64,000 bases of DNA from Fodinibius roseus. Lineage in GTDB: Bacteria; Bacteroidota; Rhodothermia; Balneolales; Balneolaceae. The notes under the pieces are model-generated. The model did no database searches and was not told the DNA's origin. It worked only from the letters and a program-made list of their open reading frames with translations. The stretch spans positions 248,001 to 312,000 of the forward strand of contig NZ_FQUS01000001.1 of the NCBI RefSeq assembly GCF_900129315.1, written 5' to 3'. The translations under genes and the position numbers were made by a program. How positions within the stretch are numbered: the first letter of the stretch is position 1; every line of letters begins with the position of its first letter. Positions 8,708-18,882 of this stretch are shown in pieces.

Positions 8708-8921
8708 AGGTTTTATGTTATCGTACAGAAGATAACAGCCTTGGAGATCGGAATAAAGGAGGGAAGCCATTTTTTTAAAATTACCAACAATAAAAGAGGA
8801 AATATCATTATTATAAGCTGTTGACAACGGTTTCCCGGCATATTCGGCGAGCTAATACAAAATGCCTATATTATGGGATATTGGTTTAATTTTAATGTTA
8901 AAGAACGATCCACATTTTTTA

Positions 8922-9911
8922 ATGTATTACAACTCTATTTTAGAAACGATCGGTGATACCCCACTCATAAGGTTAAATACTCTGGCGGATGACCTGGAGG
9001 GTACGATTCTCGTGAAGGTGGAATATTTTAATCCCGGTCAAAGTGTTAAAGATCGAATCGGGCTGAAAATGATAGAAGATGCCGAGGAAAAAGGACTTAT
9101 TGAGCCCGGGGGGACGATCATTGAGGGGACATCCGGCAATACCGGCATGGGGTTGGCCCTGGCAGCCGCTATCAAGGGCTATGACTGTATTTTTACCACC
9201 ACGGATAAACAGAGTAAGTCGAAAATTGATATTCTCCGGGCCATGGGGGCGGAAGTGAGGGTTTGTCCCACAAATGTAGAACCGGACGATCCGCGGAGCT
9301 ACTATTCCGTAGCCAAACGTCTCAGTGAAGAGATTCCCAATTCGTACTATCCCAACCAGTATGATAATCCCAGTAACACCCAGGCGCATTATGAAACTAC
9401 CGGTCCCGAAATATGGGATCAAACCGGGGGAGCCATTACTCATTATGTTGCCGGTATGGGGACCGGCGGCACCATTTCCGGGGTCTCCAGATATTTGAAA
9501 GAGCAAAACGAAAAGACCCAAACGATTGGTGTGGATAGTGACGGCTCGGTGTATAAAAAATATTTTGAAACCGGGGAGTTTGATAAAGAGGAGATTCATC
9601 CCTATCTAACAGAAGGAATAGGGGAGGATATTATTCCAGGCAATATGGATTTTGATCTGGTGGATAAGGTCATGCAGGTTAGTGACAAGGATGCCTTTTT
9701 AATGACCCGCGCTCTCGCAGAGAAAGAGGGGCTGTTTGTCGGCGGTTCATGTGGGGCAGCGGTTTACGGGGCCCTGGAGTATGCGAGGGATAACGACTTT
9801 GGGAAAGATGATCTGATGGTTATTATTCTTCCCGACAGCGGTGCCCGATATGTGTCCAAGATCTTTAACGATGAATGGATGAGCGAACACGGATTTTTAG
9901 ATGCTGAATAA
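8922..9911 (+). CDS. Cystathionine beta-synthase/cysteine synthase-like enzyme
   Basis: PLP enzyme of the beta-substituting family, about 330 residues. Motifs are ILETIGDTPLIRLN, the PLP lysine in FNPGQSVKDRIG, the phosphate loop EGTSGNTGMGLALA, and GMGTGGTISGVSRYL. The second half (TEGIGEDIIPGNMDFDLVDK, EGLFVGGSCGAAV, ILPDSGARYVSKIFNDEWM) is closer to the catalytic core of cystathionine beta-synthase than to CysK, but the C-terminal CBS regulatory domain is absent. Start chosen at ATG 8922 (MYYNSILETIG), matching family members; an extension to 8862 is possible. It leads a plus-strand run that continues into the ATP synthase genes. Cysteine synthase or transsulfuration cannot be decided here. 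Confidence 0.85.
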   Translation: MYYNSILETIGDTPLIRLNTLADDLEGTILVKVEYFNPGQSVKDRIGLKMIEDAEEKGLIEPGGTIIEGTSGNTGMGLALAAAIKGYDCIFTTTDKQSKSKIDILRAMGAEVRVCPTNVEPDDPRSYYSVAKRLSEEIPNSYYPNQYDNPSNTQAHYETTGPEIWDQTGGAITHYVAGMGTGGTISGVSRYLKEQNEKTQTIGVDSDGSVYKKYFETGEFDKEEIHPYLTEGIGEDIIPGNMDFDLVDKVMQVSDKDAFLMTRALAEKEGLFVGGSCGAAVYGALEYARDNDFGKDDLMVIILPDSGARYVSKIFNDEWMSEHGFLDAE

Positions 9912-9957
9912 AGAGTAAATTCACTTAATCTTAAAAAGAACAGGCAATAGATATATT

Positions 9958-10278
9958 ATGGCAGATCAAACACAGGATATGAAGCAGGGACAGGTAGAGA
10001 TTGAACTTCCCGAAGAGGAGGCCTCCGGTACCTATTCGAACCTGGTCATGATTTCGCACTCTGCATCTGAATTTATCCTGGATTTCATCTCGGTCATGCC
10101 CGGTCGCCCCAAGGCGAAAGTGGTGAAACGGATGGTACTCACCCCGGATCATGCCAAACGGCTGGCCAATGCACTATCGGAAAATATCAGACGTTTTGAG
10201 AATGAAAATGGTCCGATCAGCAGCAACGACCAGTTGGATGTTCCGTTTAACTATCGGGGTCCCACACCAGAAGCGTAG
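9958..10278 (+). CDS. DUF3467 family protein
   Basis: A 106-residue acidic protein. The core, VEIELPEEEASGTYSNLV then HSASEFILDFISVMPG and VVKRMVLTPDHAKRL, is the DUF3467 signature, widespread as a single small cytoplasmic protein. It starts 46 bases after the PLP enzyme and ends 15 bases before the M23 peptidase. No biochemical function is established. Confidence 0.85.
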   Translation: MADQTQDMKQGQVEIELPEEEASGTYSNLVMISHSASEFILDFISVMPGRPKAKVVKRMVLTPDHAKRLANALSENIRRFENENGPISSNDQLDVPFNYRGPTPEA

Positions 10279-10293
10279 AAACACCTCCTGAAT

Positions 10294-11157
10294 ATGTTCG
10301 ATTTTCTCAAACAGCTTTTTAATAAACAGGATCGGGGACTAACCTTTGTGATCTTTGATGATCAGGAGCCCGAACCTTCGAACAGTTATCGCTTCAAGCC
10401 GGCCAGGTTATTATATCTTTTCTATGGCTCACTGGCTGTAACGGCCCTGTTTGTATTCGTGCTCCTTAAGTTTACCCCGGTATCGGAACTGTTTGCTTCG
10501 CAGGCTGAAAAGAACCTCCGGGAGCAGGCGATTGCCATTTCGGAGCAGGTACGAATGCTGCAGGATTCGCTGCAGGCACGCGATGCACAGCTTAACCAAA
10601 TGAAGCGGGCTATATCTACCGGGAACGATACGGTATTTTCGGTTGACCAGGCGGAACAGGGAGTGCCGAATAACGACTCGAAAAAAAACTGGGAACATGA
10701 ATCATTTTATGCAGTAGATACTATATCGGATACTGTATTATTGAAGAATGAGATAGTATTTTCCGATCTGTTTGAAAAAGAGCCTGTGTTTCCCACCAGC
10801 TACCCGCTGGATGGTACCCTCACACGGGGGTTTAATCCTGAGAAAGGACATTATGGGGTTGACATTGCTACTGAAAGGGGCACCCCTTTTAAAGCGATGG
10901 CTGACGGGGCCGTTGTTAACCAAAACTGGTCCGTAAATTATGGCTGGATTTTATATATTCAGCACAGTGGTAATATGGTTTCCATATATAAACATGCGGA
11001 GGACCTTTCAAAATCGATCGGTGATATTGTATCAAAAGGTGATATTTTGGGAACCGCCGGAAATACAGGTATCATGAGTTCGGGACCTCATTTGCATGTG
11101 GAAATATGGAAGAACGGTATTCCGCAAAATCCTAATTTATATCTCATCAAATCGTAA
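10294..11157 (+). CDS. M23 (LytM-type) metallopeptidase
   Basis: Membrane-anchored peptidase of 287 residues. Layout: a short cytoplasmic segment, one membrane helix at about 46-62 (LFYGSLAVTALFVFVLLKF), a coiled coil (LREQAIAISEQVRMLQDSL), and a C-terminal LytM domain. Zinc ligands are visible in GHYGVDIA (HxxxD) and HLHVE (HxH), so it should be an active peptidoglycan endopeptidase. It stands immediately before a bactofilin gene, a well-known pairing in which bactofilin localises an M23 enzyme for cell-shape control. Confidence 0.9.
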   Translation: MFDFLKQLFNKQDRGLTFVIFDDQEPEPSNSYRFKPARLLYLFYGSLAVTALFVFVLLKFTPVSELFASQAEKNLREQAIAISEQVRMLQDSLQARDAQLNQMKRAISTGNDTVFSVDQAEQGVPNNDSKKNWEHESFYAVDTISDTVLLKNEIVFSDLFEKEPVFPTSYPLDGTLTRGFNPEKGHYGVDIATERGTPFKAMADGAVVNQNWSVNYGWILYIQHSGNMVSIYKHAEDLSKSIGDIVSKGDILGTAGNTGIMSSGPHLHVEIWKNGIPQNPNLYLIKS

Positions 11158-11169
11158 AACTGTAGCTAT

Positions 11170-11679
11170 ATGTTCAATAACAATAAGGATAAAAAGGACA
11201 AGACCAATAAAAAACCTATGAGTTCAAATAACAGTGATAAAAACTTACCCTCAGTCAATATGATTAGTGAAGGCACTACTTTGGAAGGAGTACTCAAAAC
11301 GGAAAGTGATATTCGCGTTGCAGGTACAGTAGACGGCGAAGCAAATGCCAAAGGCAAAGTAATTGTCTCCTCAACCGGAGAAATCAAAGGCAATATCAAA
11401 GCGGCGGATGCAGATGTTGCCGGGAAGGTAGATGGGGAAATTAAGGTTACGAATAAATTGATCCTGCGCGAATCGGCATTAGTTGAAGGTGATATCTATA
11501 CCAAAACTCTGCTGGTTGAAGAAGGAGCACAGATCAATGGCGGCTTCAATATGACGGAAGACAAATCGAATTCCGGTAGCAAAAAGAAAAAAACAAACGG
11601 ATTGTCGGGTTCCTTCAATAAAAAGACCGACAAAAAAGACACCGGAAAAAAGAAGACAAAGGAAACGGATAATAAGTAG
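11170..11679 (+). CDS. Bactofilin
   Basis: Polymer-forming cytoskeletal protein of 169 residues. A polar N-terminal tail (about 1-30) precedes the bactofilin beta-helix (about 31-130) with its repeated strand pattern: ISEGTTLEGVLKTESDIRV, GTVDGEANAKGKVIVSSTGE, GEIKVTNKLILRESALVEGD. The C-terminal tail is Lys-rich (SKKKKTNG to the end). It lies 12 bases after the M23 gene and 9 before an AtpI-like gene. Confidence 0.9.
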   Translation: MFNNNKDKKDKTNKKPMSSNNSDKNLPSVNMISEGTTLEGVLKTESDIRVAGTVDGEANAKGKVIVSSTGEIKGNIKAADADVAGKVDGEIKVTNKLILRESALVEGDIYTKTLLVEEGAQINGGFNMTEDKSNSGSKKKKTNGLSGSFNKKTDKKDTGKKKTKETDNK

Positions 11680-11688
11680 CATAGCTGA

Positions 11689-11901
11689 TTGAGCGATCAA
11701 AATAAGCTTTCGGAATACTTACCTTACCTTTCATTAGGGTTGGAGATTGCTGCAGCCCTGGCATTTCCCATTCTGTTGGGATTCTGGCTGGATAGCTATC
11801 TCGGTTGGCAACCCTGGTTGCTCTTGACAGGTTGTCTGGTGGGTATTGTCAATATTTTTCTGCTCATTTTCAGATTAAACGAACGGCTCAATCAAGATTG
11901 A
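11689..11901 (+). CDS. AtpZ/AtpI-like ATP synthase accessory protein
   Basis: A 70-residue protein with two membrane helices: LSLGLEIAAALAFPILLGFW and PWLLLTGCLVGIVNIFLLIF. It starts with TTG at 11689, right after the bactofilin stop. The AtpZ/AtpI family assists rotor-ring assembly or magnesium handling of the F-type ATPase, and the gene leads the ATP synthase block, which supports the call. Confidence 0.8.
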   Translation: MSDQNKLSEYLPYLSLGLEIAAALAFPILLGFWLDSYLGWQPWLLLTGCLVGIVNIFLLIFRLNERLNQD

Positions 11902-11902
11902 G

Positions 11903-12295
11903 GTGGTGGAGGAGCGTTACCGTTATAGGAATATTGTATACACATTCCTTCGATGGAGTATCCTGACACTGGCAGGCACACTGTGTTACTCCTTCCTGTG
12001 GGCTCCCTCGCATATGGGGGAGATGGCACTGGCTTATCTGTTGAGTTTCCTTTTTGTAGCATCCTACTATCCTGTCCTCCGGAATTTCCGGGAAGCAAGG
12101 CACAAAATATTTTACCGGCGGTTTTTGACAGTTCTGGCTCTTCGTTTCGTCTTCGTTTTGATTATGCTGGTGGTTATTTTGATGGTGACAAAATTCCACC
12201 AAATTTATTTTACAGTTAGTTTCATAATTTTGTATATTCTCCATTCTGTAATTGAGATCATTTTAATCAACAAAGTACTGCAAACTGACAACTAA
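11903..12295 (+). CDS. ATP synthase subunit I-like membrane protein
   Basis: A 130-residue protein with about four membrane helices: FLRWSILTLAGTLCYSFLW, ALAYLLSFLFVASYYPVL, LALRFVFVLIMLVVILMV and FIILYILHSVIEIILI. It starts with GTG one base after the preceding gene's stop and ends 7 bases before atpB. Position and topology match the poorly conserved I-type subunit (AtpI) seen before atpB in Bacteroidota-related operons. Sequence alone would not identify it. Confidence 0.6.
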   Translation: MVEERYRYRNIVYTFLRWSILTLAGTLCYSFLWAPSHMGEMALAYLLSFLFVASYYPVLRNFREARHKIFYRRFLTVLALRFVFVLIMLVVILMVTKFHQIYFTVSFIILYILHSVIEIILINKVLQTDN

Positions 12296-12302
12296 AAAGT
12301 AA

Positions 12303-13337
12303 ATGCTACAGGCCTTTCGGCGCGTTTTCGTTTCCTTACTGATTTTCTTTTGTGTTACACCTTTTGTAAAAGCTGCAGAGACCGGCGAACAAAGTTCGGA
12401 TTCTCCCATCGATGTTATAGGAAAGGTCGTAGACCATCATTATTTGGCTTTGCCGGGTTATGAATTGCATCTCCCCCGCATTCTGCTGGTTGATGGAGAG
12501 TGGTATTTCTATGCAAGTACCCAGGCAGCCCTGGACTCAGGAGCGTTTGTTGAAGAAGATGGAGCGCTGGTTCCCGCCGGCGGCAGTGAGATTTCCCTGG
12601 ATATGTCCATAACCTCTCATCTTATGTATGTATGGTTTGGTGTACTGTTGACCCTTTGGCTGACGATCGCGATGGCCCGCCGATATAAGAGGGGAACAGG
12701 ACGGAAAACAGAACCCATAGGATGGTTTCAGAACCTTTTTGAGATCACCTTTGTGTTTGTGCAGGATGAAATTGCACAAAAAAACATTCCGGACGACAAG
12801 TACCGTAAATTTGTCCCCTATCTTTTCGCGGTTTTTGTAGCTATTACATTTATGAACTTATTTGGTTTAATGCCCTGGGGCGTTACGGCAACAGCTGATA
12901 TTACGGTAACGGCTATTTTGGCTTTTTTCACCTTTGTGATCACACAGTGGAACGGATCAAAAGATCACTGGGAGCATGTGTTTTGGTTTCCGGGCGTGCC
13001 TCCGCTGATGCGTGTTATTCTTACGCCCATTGAAATTATCGGGCTTTTTACCAAGCCTTTTGCCCTGGCTGTACGTTTGTTTGCAAATATGCTCTCGGGC
13101 AAAATTATGATCATCTGTATTTTGGGACTGATCTTTATTTTTACGGATCTTTTCGGAGCGGCTGCGGGCGTGGGCGTGAGTTTCTTGTCCGTTCCCCTGA
13201 CGGCTGCCCTGTATATATTAAAAGCTTTTATCGGAGTTTTGCAGGCTTATATATTTACGCTGCTTTCCGCCGTGTTTATCGGGATGGCAGCGGAAGAGCA
13301 TGAGCATCATGAAGAAGGAATTGAAGCTCATGCTTGA
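12303..13337 (+). CDS. atpB: ATP synthase F0 subunit a
   Basis: Subunit a of the membrane sector, 344 residues, which forms the two proton half-channels beside the c-ring. A signal-like N-terminus and a periplasmic insert of about 80 residues precede the helices. The key helix reads FALAVRLFANMLSGK and carries the essential arginine. The C-terminus ends in a His/Glu tail (EEHEHHEEGIEAHA). It is longer than the E. coli protein because of the N-terminal insert, as is common in Bacteroidota. Confidence 0.95.
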   Translation: MLQAFRRVFVSLLIFFCVTPFVKAAETGEQSSDSPIDVIGKVVDHHYLALPGYELHLPRILLVDGEWYFYASTQAALDSGAFVEEDGALVPAGGSEISLDMSITSHLMYVWFGVLLTLWLTIAMARRYKRGTGRKTEPIGWFQNLFEITFVFVQDEIAQKNIPDDKYRKFVPYLFAVFVAITFMNLFGLMPWGVTATADITVTAILAFFTFVITQWNGSKDHWEHVFWFPGVPPLMRVILTPIEIIGLFTKPFALAVRLFANMLSGKIMIICILGLIFIFTDLFGAAAGVGVSFLSVPLTAALYILKAFIGVLQAYIFTLLSAVFIGMAAEEHEHHEEGIEAHA

Positions 13338-13385
13338 TTTCACTTTTTACTCATACGCAATAATCTAAACATCAACAAAACATAA

Positions 13386-13613
<228 letters not shown>

Positions 13614-13653
13614 GTGGTAAATAAATAACAGATAATCTTACAAACACCGAATC

Positions 13654-14169
13654 ATGACGCTATTATTAGCAGGTGGAGGCGGAATACTCTCCTTTAACGG
13701 GGGGTTTGCTATCTGGGTTCTTATTACTATGATCCTCTTTTTGTGGATCATGGGAAAATATGCCGTGCCTCTCATTATGGATGCACTCGAGGAACGGGAA
13801 GGTCGCATCAAAGATTCTTTGGAGTCGGCTGAAAAGGCTCTCAACCGGGCTGAAAAGCTTTCCAAAGATAATGAGAAGGCGCTGAGAGAAGCGGAGCGGA
13901 AAGCTCAGCAAATTCGAAAGGAGGCAATCGAGGAAGCTGAAATGCTCCGTGCCGAGCGGATTGAGAAGTCTAAAGAAGAGGCTGCCCAACTGATTAGCCA
14001 GGCTAAAGAAACGATTGAACAGGAAAAGAAACGCGCGCTCATGGAGCTTCGCGATGAAGTCGTTCATCTTGCCATGCAGTCTGCCTCCAAAATAATCGAT
14101 GCTGAATTGGATACCCGGAAAAACAGCGAGTTAGTGGATAACTTTATCGAAGACGTCTCTAAAAACTAA
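13654..14169 (+). CDS. atpF: ATP synthase F0 subunit b
   Basis: Peripheral stalk subunit of 171 residues. One N-terminal membrane helix (GFAIWVLITMILFLWIMGK) is followed by a long charged coiled coil with Ala/Glu/Lys heptads (LNRAEKLSKDNEKALREAER). Position between atpE and atpH and the length are standard. Confidence 0.95.
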   Translation: MTLLLAGGGGILSFNGGFAIWVLITMILFLWIMGKYAVPLIMDALEEREGRIKDSLESAEKALNRAEKLSKDNEKALREAERKAQQIRKEAIEEAEMLRAERIEKSKEEAAQLISQAKETIEQEKKRALMELRDEVVHLAMQSASKIIDAELDTRKNSELVDNFIEDVSKN

Positions 14170-14183
14170 GGTTTATAAGGCAG

Positions 14184-14732
14184 ATGCATTCAACCAAAGC
14201 GGCCAGAAGATATGCCACGGCTCTTTTAGAGGTGGCAAAAGAGCGGAATGAGCTTGATGAAATTCTCGATGATATTACCCTCATCCGGAATACCATGGAG
14301 GACTCAAAAGAGCTTGGAACGTTTTTGAAAAGTCCGATCATCAAATTTGATGACAAGGTAGCGGTACTCGATGAGCTTTTTTTTGACAACTTGCAGGAAG
14401 CTACCCGGCTTTTTATCAAATTGCTGGCACGCAAAGACCGAATAAACCTGTTGGAGGATGTCGTGAATGCTTTCGTCGCCAAATATAAAGAGCATGCCGG
14501 CATTATTACCATTGACGTGTTTGTCGCTGAGGAGCTGAATGAAGAGCAGCGGGAATCCCTGCACCGCACGCTGGAGAAAAAAACGCAGAAGAACGTTGAC
14601 CTCAACCTTACCCTTGATGAATCACTGAAGGGGGGGATGGCTGTCCGGATTGACGACACGGTCATAGATGGTACGGTTAAACATCAATTGGCCAAGCTTG
14701 AAGAATCCCTGCTTTCAACTGCTGTAGAATAG
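14184..14732 (+). CDS. atpH: ATP synthase F1 subunit delta
   Basis: A 182-residue subunit that joins the peripheral stalk to F1. The N-terminal helical domain begins KAARRYATALLEVAKE, and the C-terminal domain has the family signature LKGGMAVRIDDTVIDGTVKHQL. It lies 14 bases after atpF and 33 before atpA. Confidence 0.95.
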   Translation: MHSTKAARRYATALLEVAKERNELDEILDDITLIRNTMEDSKELGTFLKSPIIKFDDKVAVLDELFFDNLQEATRLFIKLLARKDRINLLEDVVNAFVAKYKEHAGIITIDVFVAEELNEEQRESLHRTLEKKTQKNVDLNLTLDESLKGGMAVRIDDTVIDGTVKHQLAKLEESLLSTAVE

Positions 14733-14765
14733 AAATTAAATACGTTTTAAATCACATTAAAACCA

Positions 14766-16382
14766 ATGAGTCAAGTTAGACCAGACGAAGTTTCAGCAAT
14801 ATTACGAAAACAATTGTCCGGCTTCGACAGCGAAGCGGACGTCTATGACGTGGGAACAGTCCTCGAAGTAGGGGACGGCATCGCCCGCGTATACGGTTTG
14901 TCTAAAGTACAGGCCGGAGAGCTTGTGGATTTACCGGATTCAAAGGATAAGGACGGAAATTCTGTACGCGGAATGGTGCTGAATCTCGAAGAAGATAATG
15001 TGGGTATCGTGCTCTTCGGATCGATAAGTGCTGTTGAAGAAGGGGATACGGTACGTAGGACCAAGGATATTGCATCCATCAATGTAGGCGATGGCCTGCT
15101 GGGTCGTGTGATCGATCCGCTGGGACGACCGCTTGACGGCAAGGGACCCATCTCCGGGGATACGATACGTATTCCGCTGGAGCGAAAGGCCCCCGGTGTA
15201 ATTTACAGAGAGCCGGTAACACAGCCGGTTCAGACCGGGATTAAAGCGATCGATTCGCTGATTCCCATCGGACGGGGTCAGCGGGAGCTGATTATCGGGG
15301 ATCGCCAGACGGGGAAAACATCCGTAGCTGTCGATACGATTATTAACCAGCGGGAAACCCAGGACACTGATAAGCCTGTTCATTGTATTTATGTAGCTGT
15401 GGGTCAAAAAGGATCTACCGTAGCAGGCATCGCAAAAGCCCTTGAAGACAACAATGCGATCGATTATTCGACCATTGTTTCGGCTCCTGCCAGCTCCAGT
15501 GCACCTATGCGCTTCATTGCACCTTTTGCAGGTGCGGCGATCGGGGAGTACTTCCGGGATACCGGCCGGCACTCACTTGTAATCTATGATGACCTTTCGA
15601 AACAGGCTGTTGCTTATCGCGAGCTTTCATTACTATTGAGGCGACCTCCGGGACGTGAAGCCTATCCGGGCGATGTGTTTTATCTTCACAGTCGCCTGCT
15701 GGAACGTGCGGCTAAAATTATTGAGGATGATGAGATTGCAAAACAGATGAATAATGTGCCCGAACAGCTAAAGCCTCTGATGAAAGGCGGCGGATCAATG
15801 ACCGCCCTGCCTATCATTGAAACACAGGCCGGGGATGTCTCCGCATATATCCCGACGAACGTAATTTCGATTACGGATGGACAGATTTTCCTGGATACCG
15901 ACCTGTTTAACTCGGGCGTTCGTCCCGCCATCGATGTGGGTACCTCGGTATCGCGCGTGGGGGGATCGGCACAGGTTAAATCGATGAAAAAGCTGGCCGG
16001 CACCATGAAGCTTGATCTGGCGCAATACCGCGAGCTTGAGGCATTTGCCAAATTTGGTTCTGATCTGGATCCTTCCACACAGCGACAGTTGAAAAGGGGG
16101 GAGCGTACCGTTGAGCTCCTGAAACAGGATATCTACCAACCGCTTGCGGTTCAGGAGCAGATTGCCCTGTTGAAAATAAACAGCGAGGGCTTACTGGAAG
16201 ACCTGGCTGTGGATCAAATTCAGGAATTTGAAGAAAACTATCTTGAGACGGTTAATGTGAAGTTTGATGATGAGATGGCAGACCTGGCAAAATCCGGTAA
16301 ACTGGATGATGAGTTCGGGGAAAAACTCATGAAAACAGCCCGAACGATAATCGATCAAATGACAGTCTCTGACGACTCCTAA
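14766..16382 (+). CDS. atpA: ATP synthase F1 subunit alpha
   Basis: Non-catalytic nucleotide-binding subunit, 538 residues. Walker A is GDRQTGKT at about 178-185, Walker B is in SLVIYDDL, and the family block [20 protein letters not shown] is intact. It contains the alpha-specific [14 protein letters not shown]. Length is slightly above the usual 500-510 because of a longer C-terminus. Confidence 0.97.
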   Translation: MSQVRPDEVSAILRKQLSGFDSEADVYDVGTVLEVGDGIARVYGLSKVQAGELVDLPDSKDKDGNSVRGMVLNLEEDNVGIVLFGSISAVEEGDTVRRTKDIASINVGDGLLGRVIDPLGRPLDGKGPISGDTIRIPLERKAPGVIYREPVTQPVQTGIKAIDSLIPIGRGQRELIIGDRQTGKTSVAVDTIINQRETQDTDKPVHCIYVAVGQKGSTVAGIAKALEDNNAIDYSTIVSAPASSSAPMRFIAPFAGAAIGEYFRDTGRHSLVIYDDLSKQAVAYRELSLLLRRPPGREAYPGDVFYLHSRLLERAAKIIEDDEIAKQMNNVPEQLKPLMKGGGSMTALPIIETQAGDVSAYIPTNVISITDGQIFLDTDLFNSGVRPAIDVGTSVSRVGGSAQVKSMKKLAGTMKLDLAQYRELEAFAKFGSDLDPSTQRQLKRGERTVELLKQDIYQPLAVQEQIALLKINSEGLLEDLAVDQIQEFEENYLETVNVKFDDEMADLAKSGKLDDEFGEKLMKTARTIIDQMTVSDDS

Positions 16383-16385
16383 CTT

Positions 16386-17276
16386 ATGGCTAACCTTCGA
16401 GACATACGAAACCGTATTGAATCGGTAAAAAATACGCGTCAGATAACCAAGGCCATGAAAATGGTTGCGGCCGCGAAATTGCGGAAGGCTCAGGATCGTA
16501 TCATTGCTACCCGGCCCTATGCCGGTAAAATGAAGGAAATTGTGGCGCGATTGGTTACCGATGCCTCCGAGGAGTACCAGTTGCTGAGAGAGCCGGAAAC
16601 TACCGATAAAGTACTTCTTATTATTATCAGTTCGGATCGGGGGCTATGTGGAGCGTTTAATAACAATTTGTTTAAAATGGTCGAAAAAACCATTGAAAAG
16701 GATTATTTGGAATATAAGAAAGAGGGAACGCTTTCGCTTGCGTGCGTCGGGAGAAAAGCAATCAAGCATTTTGGGAAAAGAAATTACAACATTGTTGCCG
16801 AATACCCGAACTTTTTTGACGAAGTGAAGTTTCCCAAAGTATCCGCAATTATGCGGAAAGTGATCGGGCAGTTTAATGACGGAGTATATGACGAGGTAAA
16901 ACTTGCTTACAACGAGTTTAAATCCGTGATTGCCCAGAATCGAATTGTAGAATCTGTGTTACCCATTGAACCGGAGTCTCTGGTAAACAAAGAGGAAGAG
17001 GTTGCTAAGCAAAGGGAGTATATTTATGAGCCGAATGTAGATGAAATTCTTAAGAAACTATTACCTTCTCACTTGAATTTACAGTTTTGGAAGGCTGTCC
17101 TTGAATCGAATGCGGCTGAACAGGGCGCACGAATGACGGCCATGGATAACGCAACGGAGAACGCAAACGAGCTTCAGGAAGATCTTGAGCTCGAATACAA
17201 CCGGGCTCGTCAAAGTGCTATTACTACGGAAATTTCAGAAATTATTTCGGGTGCACAGGCGCTTGAAGATACCTAA
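16386..17276 (+). CDS. atpG: ATP synthase F1 subunit gamma
   Basis: Central rotor shaft, 296 residues. The N-terminal coil starts RDIRNRIESVKNTRQITKAM, the core has SSDRGLCGAFNNNLFK, and the C-terminus has ARMTAMDNATENANEL. It starts 3 bases after atpA. The operon ends here: no atpD or atpC follows, and these must lie elsewhere, an arrangement common in Bacteroidota-related genomes. Confidence 0.96.
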   Translation: MANLRDIRNRIESVKNTRQITKAMKMVAAAKLRKAQDRIIATRPYAGKMKEIVARLVTDASEEYQLLREPETTDKVLLIIISSDRGLCGAFNNNLFKMVEKTIEKDYLEYKKEGTLSLACVGRKAIKHFGKRNYNIVAEYPNFFDEVKFPKVSAIMRKVIGQFNDGVYDEVKLAYNEFKSVIAQNRIVESVLPIEPESLVNKEEEVAKQREYIYEPNVDEILKKLLPSHLNLQFWKAVLESNAAEQGARMTAMDNATENANELQEDLELEYNRARQSAITTEISEIISGAQALEDT

Positions 17277-17313
17277 TTGAGGTAAACTTCTTTTCTTAAT
17301 TTATTAATGAATA

Positions 17314-17400
17314 GGAGGGATGGCAGAGTGGTCGAATGCGGCGGTCTTGAAAACCGTTGAGGCCTTATGGTCTCCGGGGGTTCGAATCCCTCTCCCTCCG
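17314..17400 (+). tRNA. tRNA-Ser (UGA anticodon)
   Basis: A class II tRNA of 87 bases. The acceptor stem pairs GGAGGGA (17314-17320) with TCCCTCC (17393-17399), with G as the discriminator. The anticodon loop CTTGAAA carries TGA at 17348-17350, which reads UCA and related serine codons. A long variable arm (near GGCCTTATGGTCTCC) and the T-loop GGTTCGAATCC are visible. CCA is not encoded. Confidence 0.97.
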
Positions 17401-17405
17401 CATTC

Positions 17406-17440
17406 AAGCCCTTCAGAAATGACTGAAGGGCTTTTTTTTT
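17406..17440 (+). terminator. Terminator after tRNA-Ser
   Basis: A perfect 10-bp stem, AGCCCTTCAG (17407-17416) with CTGAAGGGCT (17423-17432), is followed by a run of T. It begins only seven bases after the tRNA. Confidence 0.92.
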
Positions 17441-17499
17441 AAATAAACGAGACGGTTGGACGTTAATCACCCAAATGCTATTGAATAAGTTTCATTGCC

Positions 17500-18882
17500 A
17501 TGAAAAAATATATCGTTGTCTTATCACTGTTTCTACTGGGTTGTCCGCTGGGAACCTATGCACAGGATACGGTCCGGGTATCGTTGCAAGAGTTTATTGA
17601 CCGGGGAATGAAAAATGCGGGACAGTTGAAATATGAGCGTCAAAAAGTCAATATTGCGGAAAACCAGGTTTCCCAGGCAAATGCAAAAAGATATTTACCT
17701 GAATTCAATCTGAGCACGCAGCATGGGGTGGTCCCGGGGGTGACAAGTAATACCGATCTCTCTGAGGATGAATATTACCTGGATCCAGACCTGGAAAATG
17801 ACTGGGAGAACTGGGCTGTCTTTACCCGGGCAGAGGTGAATGCTGTTCAGCCACTCTTTACCTGGGGAGCACTGAGCAACGCCGTTAAAGCAGCTGAATC
17901 GGCCGCTGTAGCAGCCAAAGAACAATTTGAGCAGCAGCAGGCCGATCTTAAAGTACGATTGATTGAACTGTATCAAAGTCATTTGCTGACTCAAGAAATC
18001 ATGCGTCTTCTTGATGAAGCGACGGGTACCATCAACGATATTGAAAAACAGCTGGAGGAAAAAGAGAAGGAGGGAGCAGAAGATTTTGATGAATCAGACT
18101 TTTTCAAGTTTAAAATTTTTAAATCCGAGTTTGCAACGCGGGCCACAGAGGTTCAGGAGAGCGCGGCTATGACTCGCCGCATCTGGGATTACGTCATGCA
18201 GTCGGAAGAAGGCACGGTTTATTTGCCGGAAACGCGGTTTTTGGATCCCGTTCCTGAGGAACTGAAAGAGATCGATTTCTACCGGATGAATGCCATCAAG
18301 CAGCGATCGGAAGTTAAGGCGATAGAAGCGGGTATCGATGCGGCGGAGTACGGGCTAAGAGCCCAGAAAAGTCAGACCCTGCCTGCCCTGGTGCTCGGAC
18401 TGAGAGGAAGCTTTGCCAACACGCCCAACCGTCCCCGGCAGAGTAATCCTTTTATTATCAATAATTCCAACTATCTGTCTGCATCATTCGGCCTGGTTAT
18501 TCGCCAGAATCTGGACTTTTTAAGCATCAACGCTGACATTGAGAGAAGGCAGCTGCAACACCGGCAGGCAAAATATTTAAAGGAGGCAGCCGTTGATGGT
18601 ATCGTATTGGAAATCAATGAAGCCTATAAAAAGGCTTCTTTGTCGAAGGTAAAGGTGGAGAATACCGACGATGCTCTTGTTACCAGCAAAAAATGGTTGC
18701 GGCAGGAACAATTGGACTACGACTTTGGTATAGGAGACACAAAAGATCTGATTGACGCCATGCAGAAAGAGCTTGAGCTGCGTGTAAAAAAGAAGCGCGA
18801 TATCTTTGAGCTCAACAAAAATATGATTCAACTATATCGGAAATCTGGATTACCGATAACGCAAATATTTAATAATGAATAG
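17500..18882 (+). CDS. TolC-family outer membrane efflux protein
   Basis: Outer membrane channel of 460 residues with a signal peptide ending TYAQ. The start resembles other OEPs (LQEFIDRGMKNAGQLKYERQ) and the long helical repeats include ENQVSQANAKRYLPEFNLS and a second copy around EAGIDAAEYGLRAQKSQTLP. It overlaps the next gene by 8 bases, and that gene is MlaC-like, so the pair may serve lipid or substrate export and not drug efflux. No inner membrane pump gene is adjacent. Confidence 0.88.
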   Translation: MKKYIVVLSLFLLGCPLGTYAQDTVRVSLQEFIDRGMKNAGQLKYERQKVNIAENQVSQANAKRYLPEFNLSTQHGVVPGVTSNTDLSEDEYYLDPDLENDWENWAVFTRAEVNAVQPLFTWGALSNAVKAAESAAVAAKEQFEQQQADLKVRLIELYQSHLLTQEIMRLLDEATGTINDIEKQLEEKEKEGAEDFDESDFFKFKIFKSEFATRATEVQESAAMTRRIWDYVMQSEEGTVYLPETRFLDPVPEELKEIDFYRMNAIKQRSEVKAIEAGIDAAEYGLRAQKSQTLPALVLGLRGSFANTPNRPRQSNPFIINNSNYLSASFGLVIRQNLDFLSINADIERRQLQHRQAKYLKEAAVDGIVLEINEAYKKASLSKVKVENTDDALVTSKKWLRQEQLDYDFGIGDTKDLIDAMQKELELRVKKKRDIFELNKNMIQLYRKSGLPITQIFNNE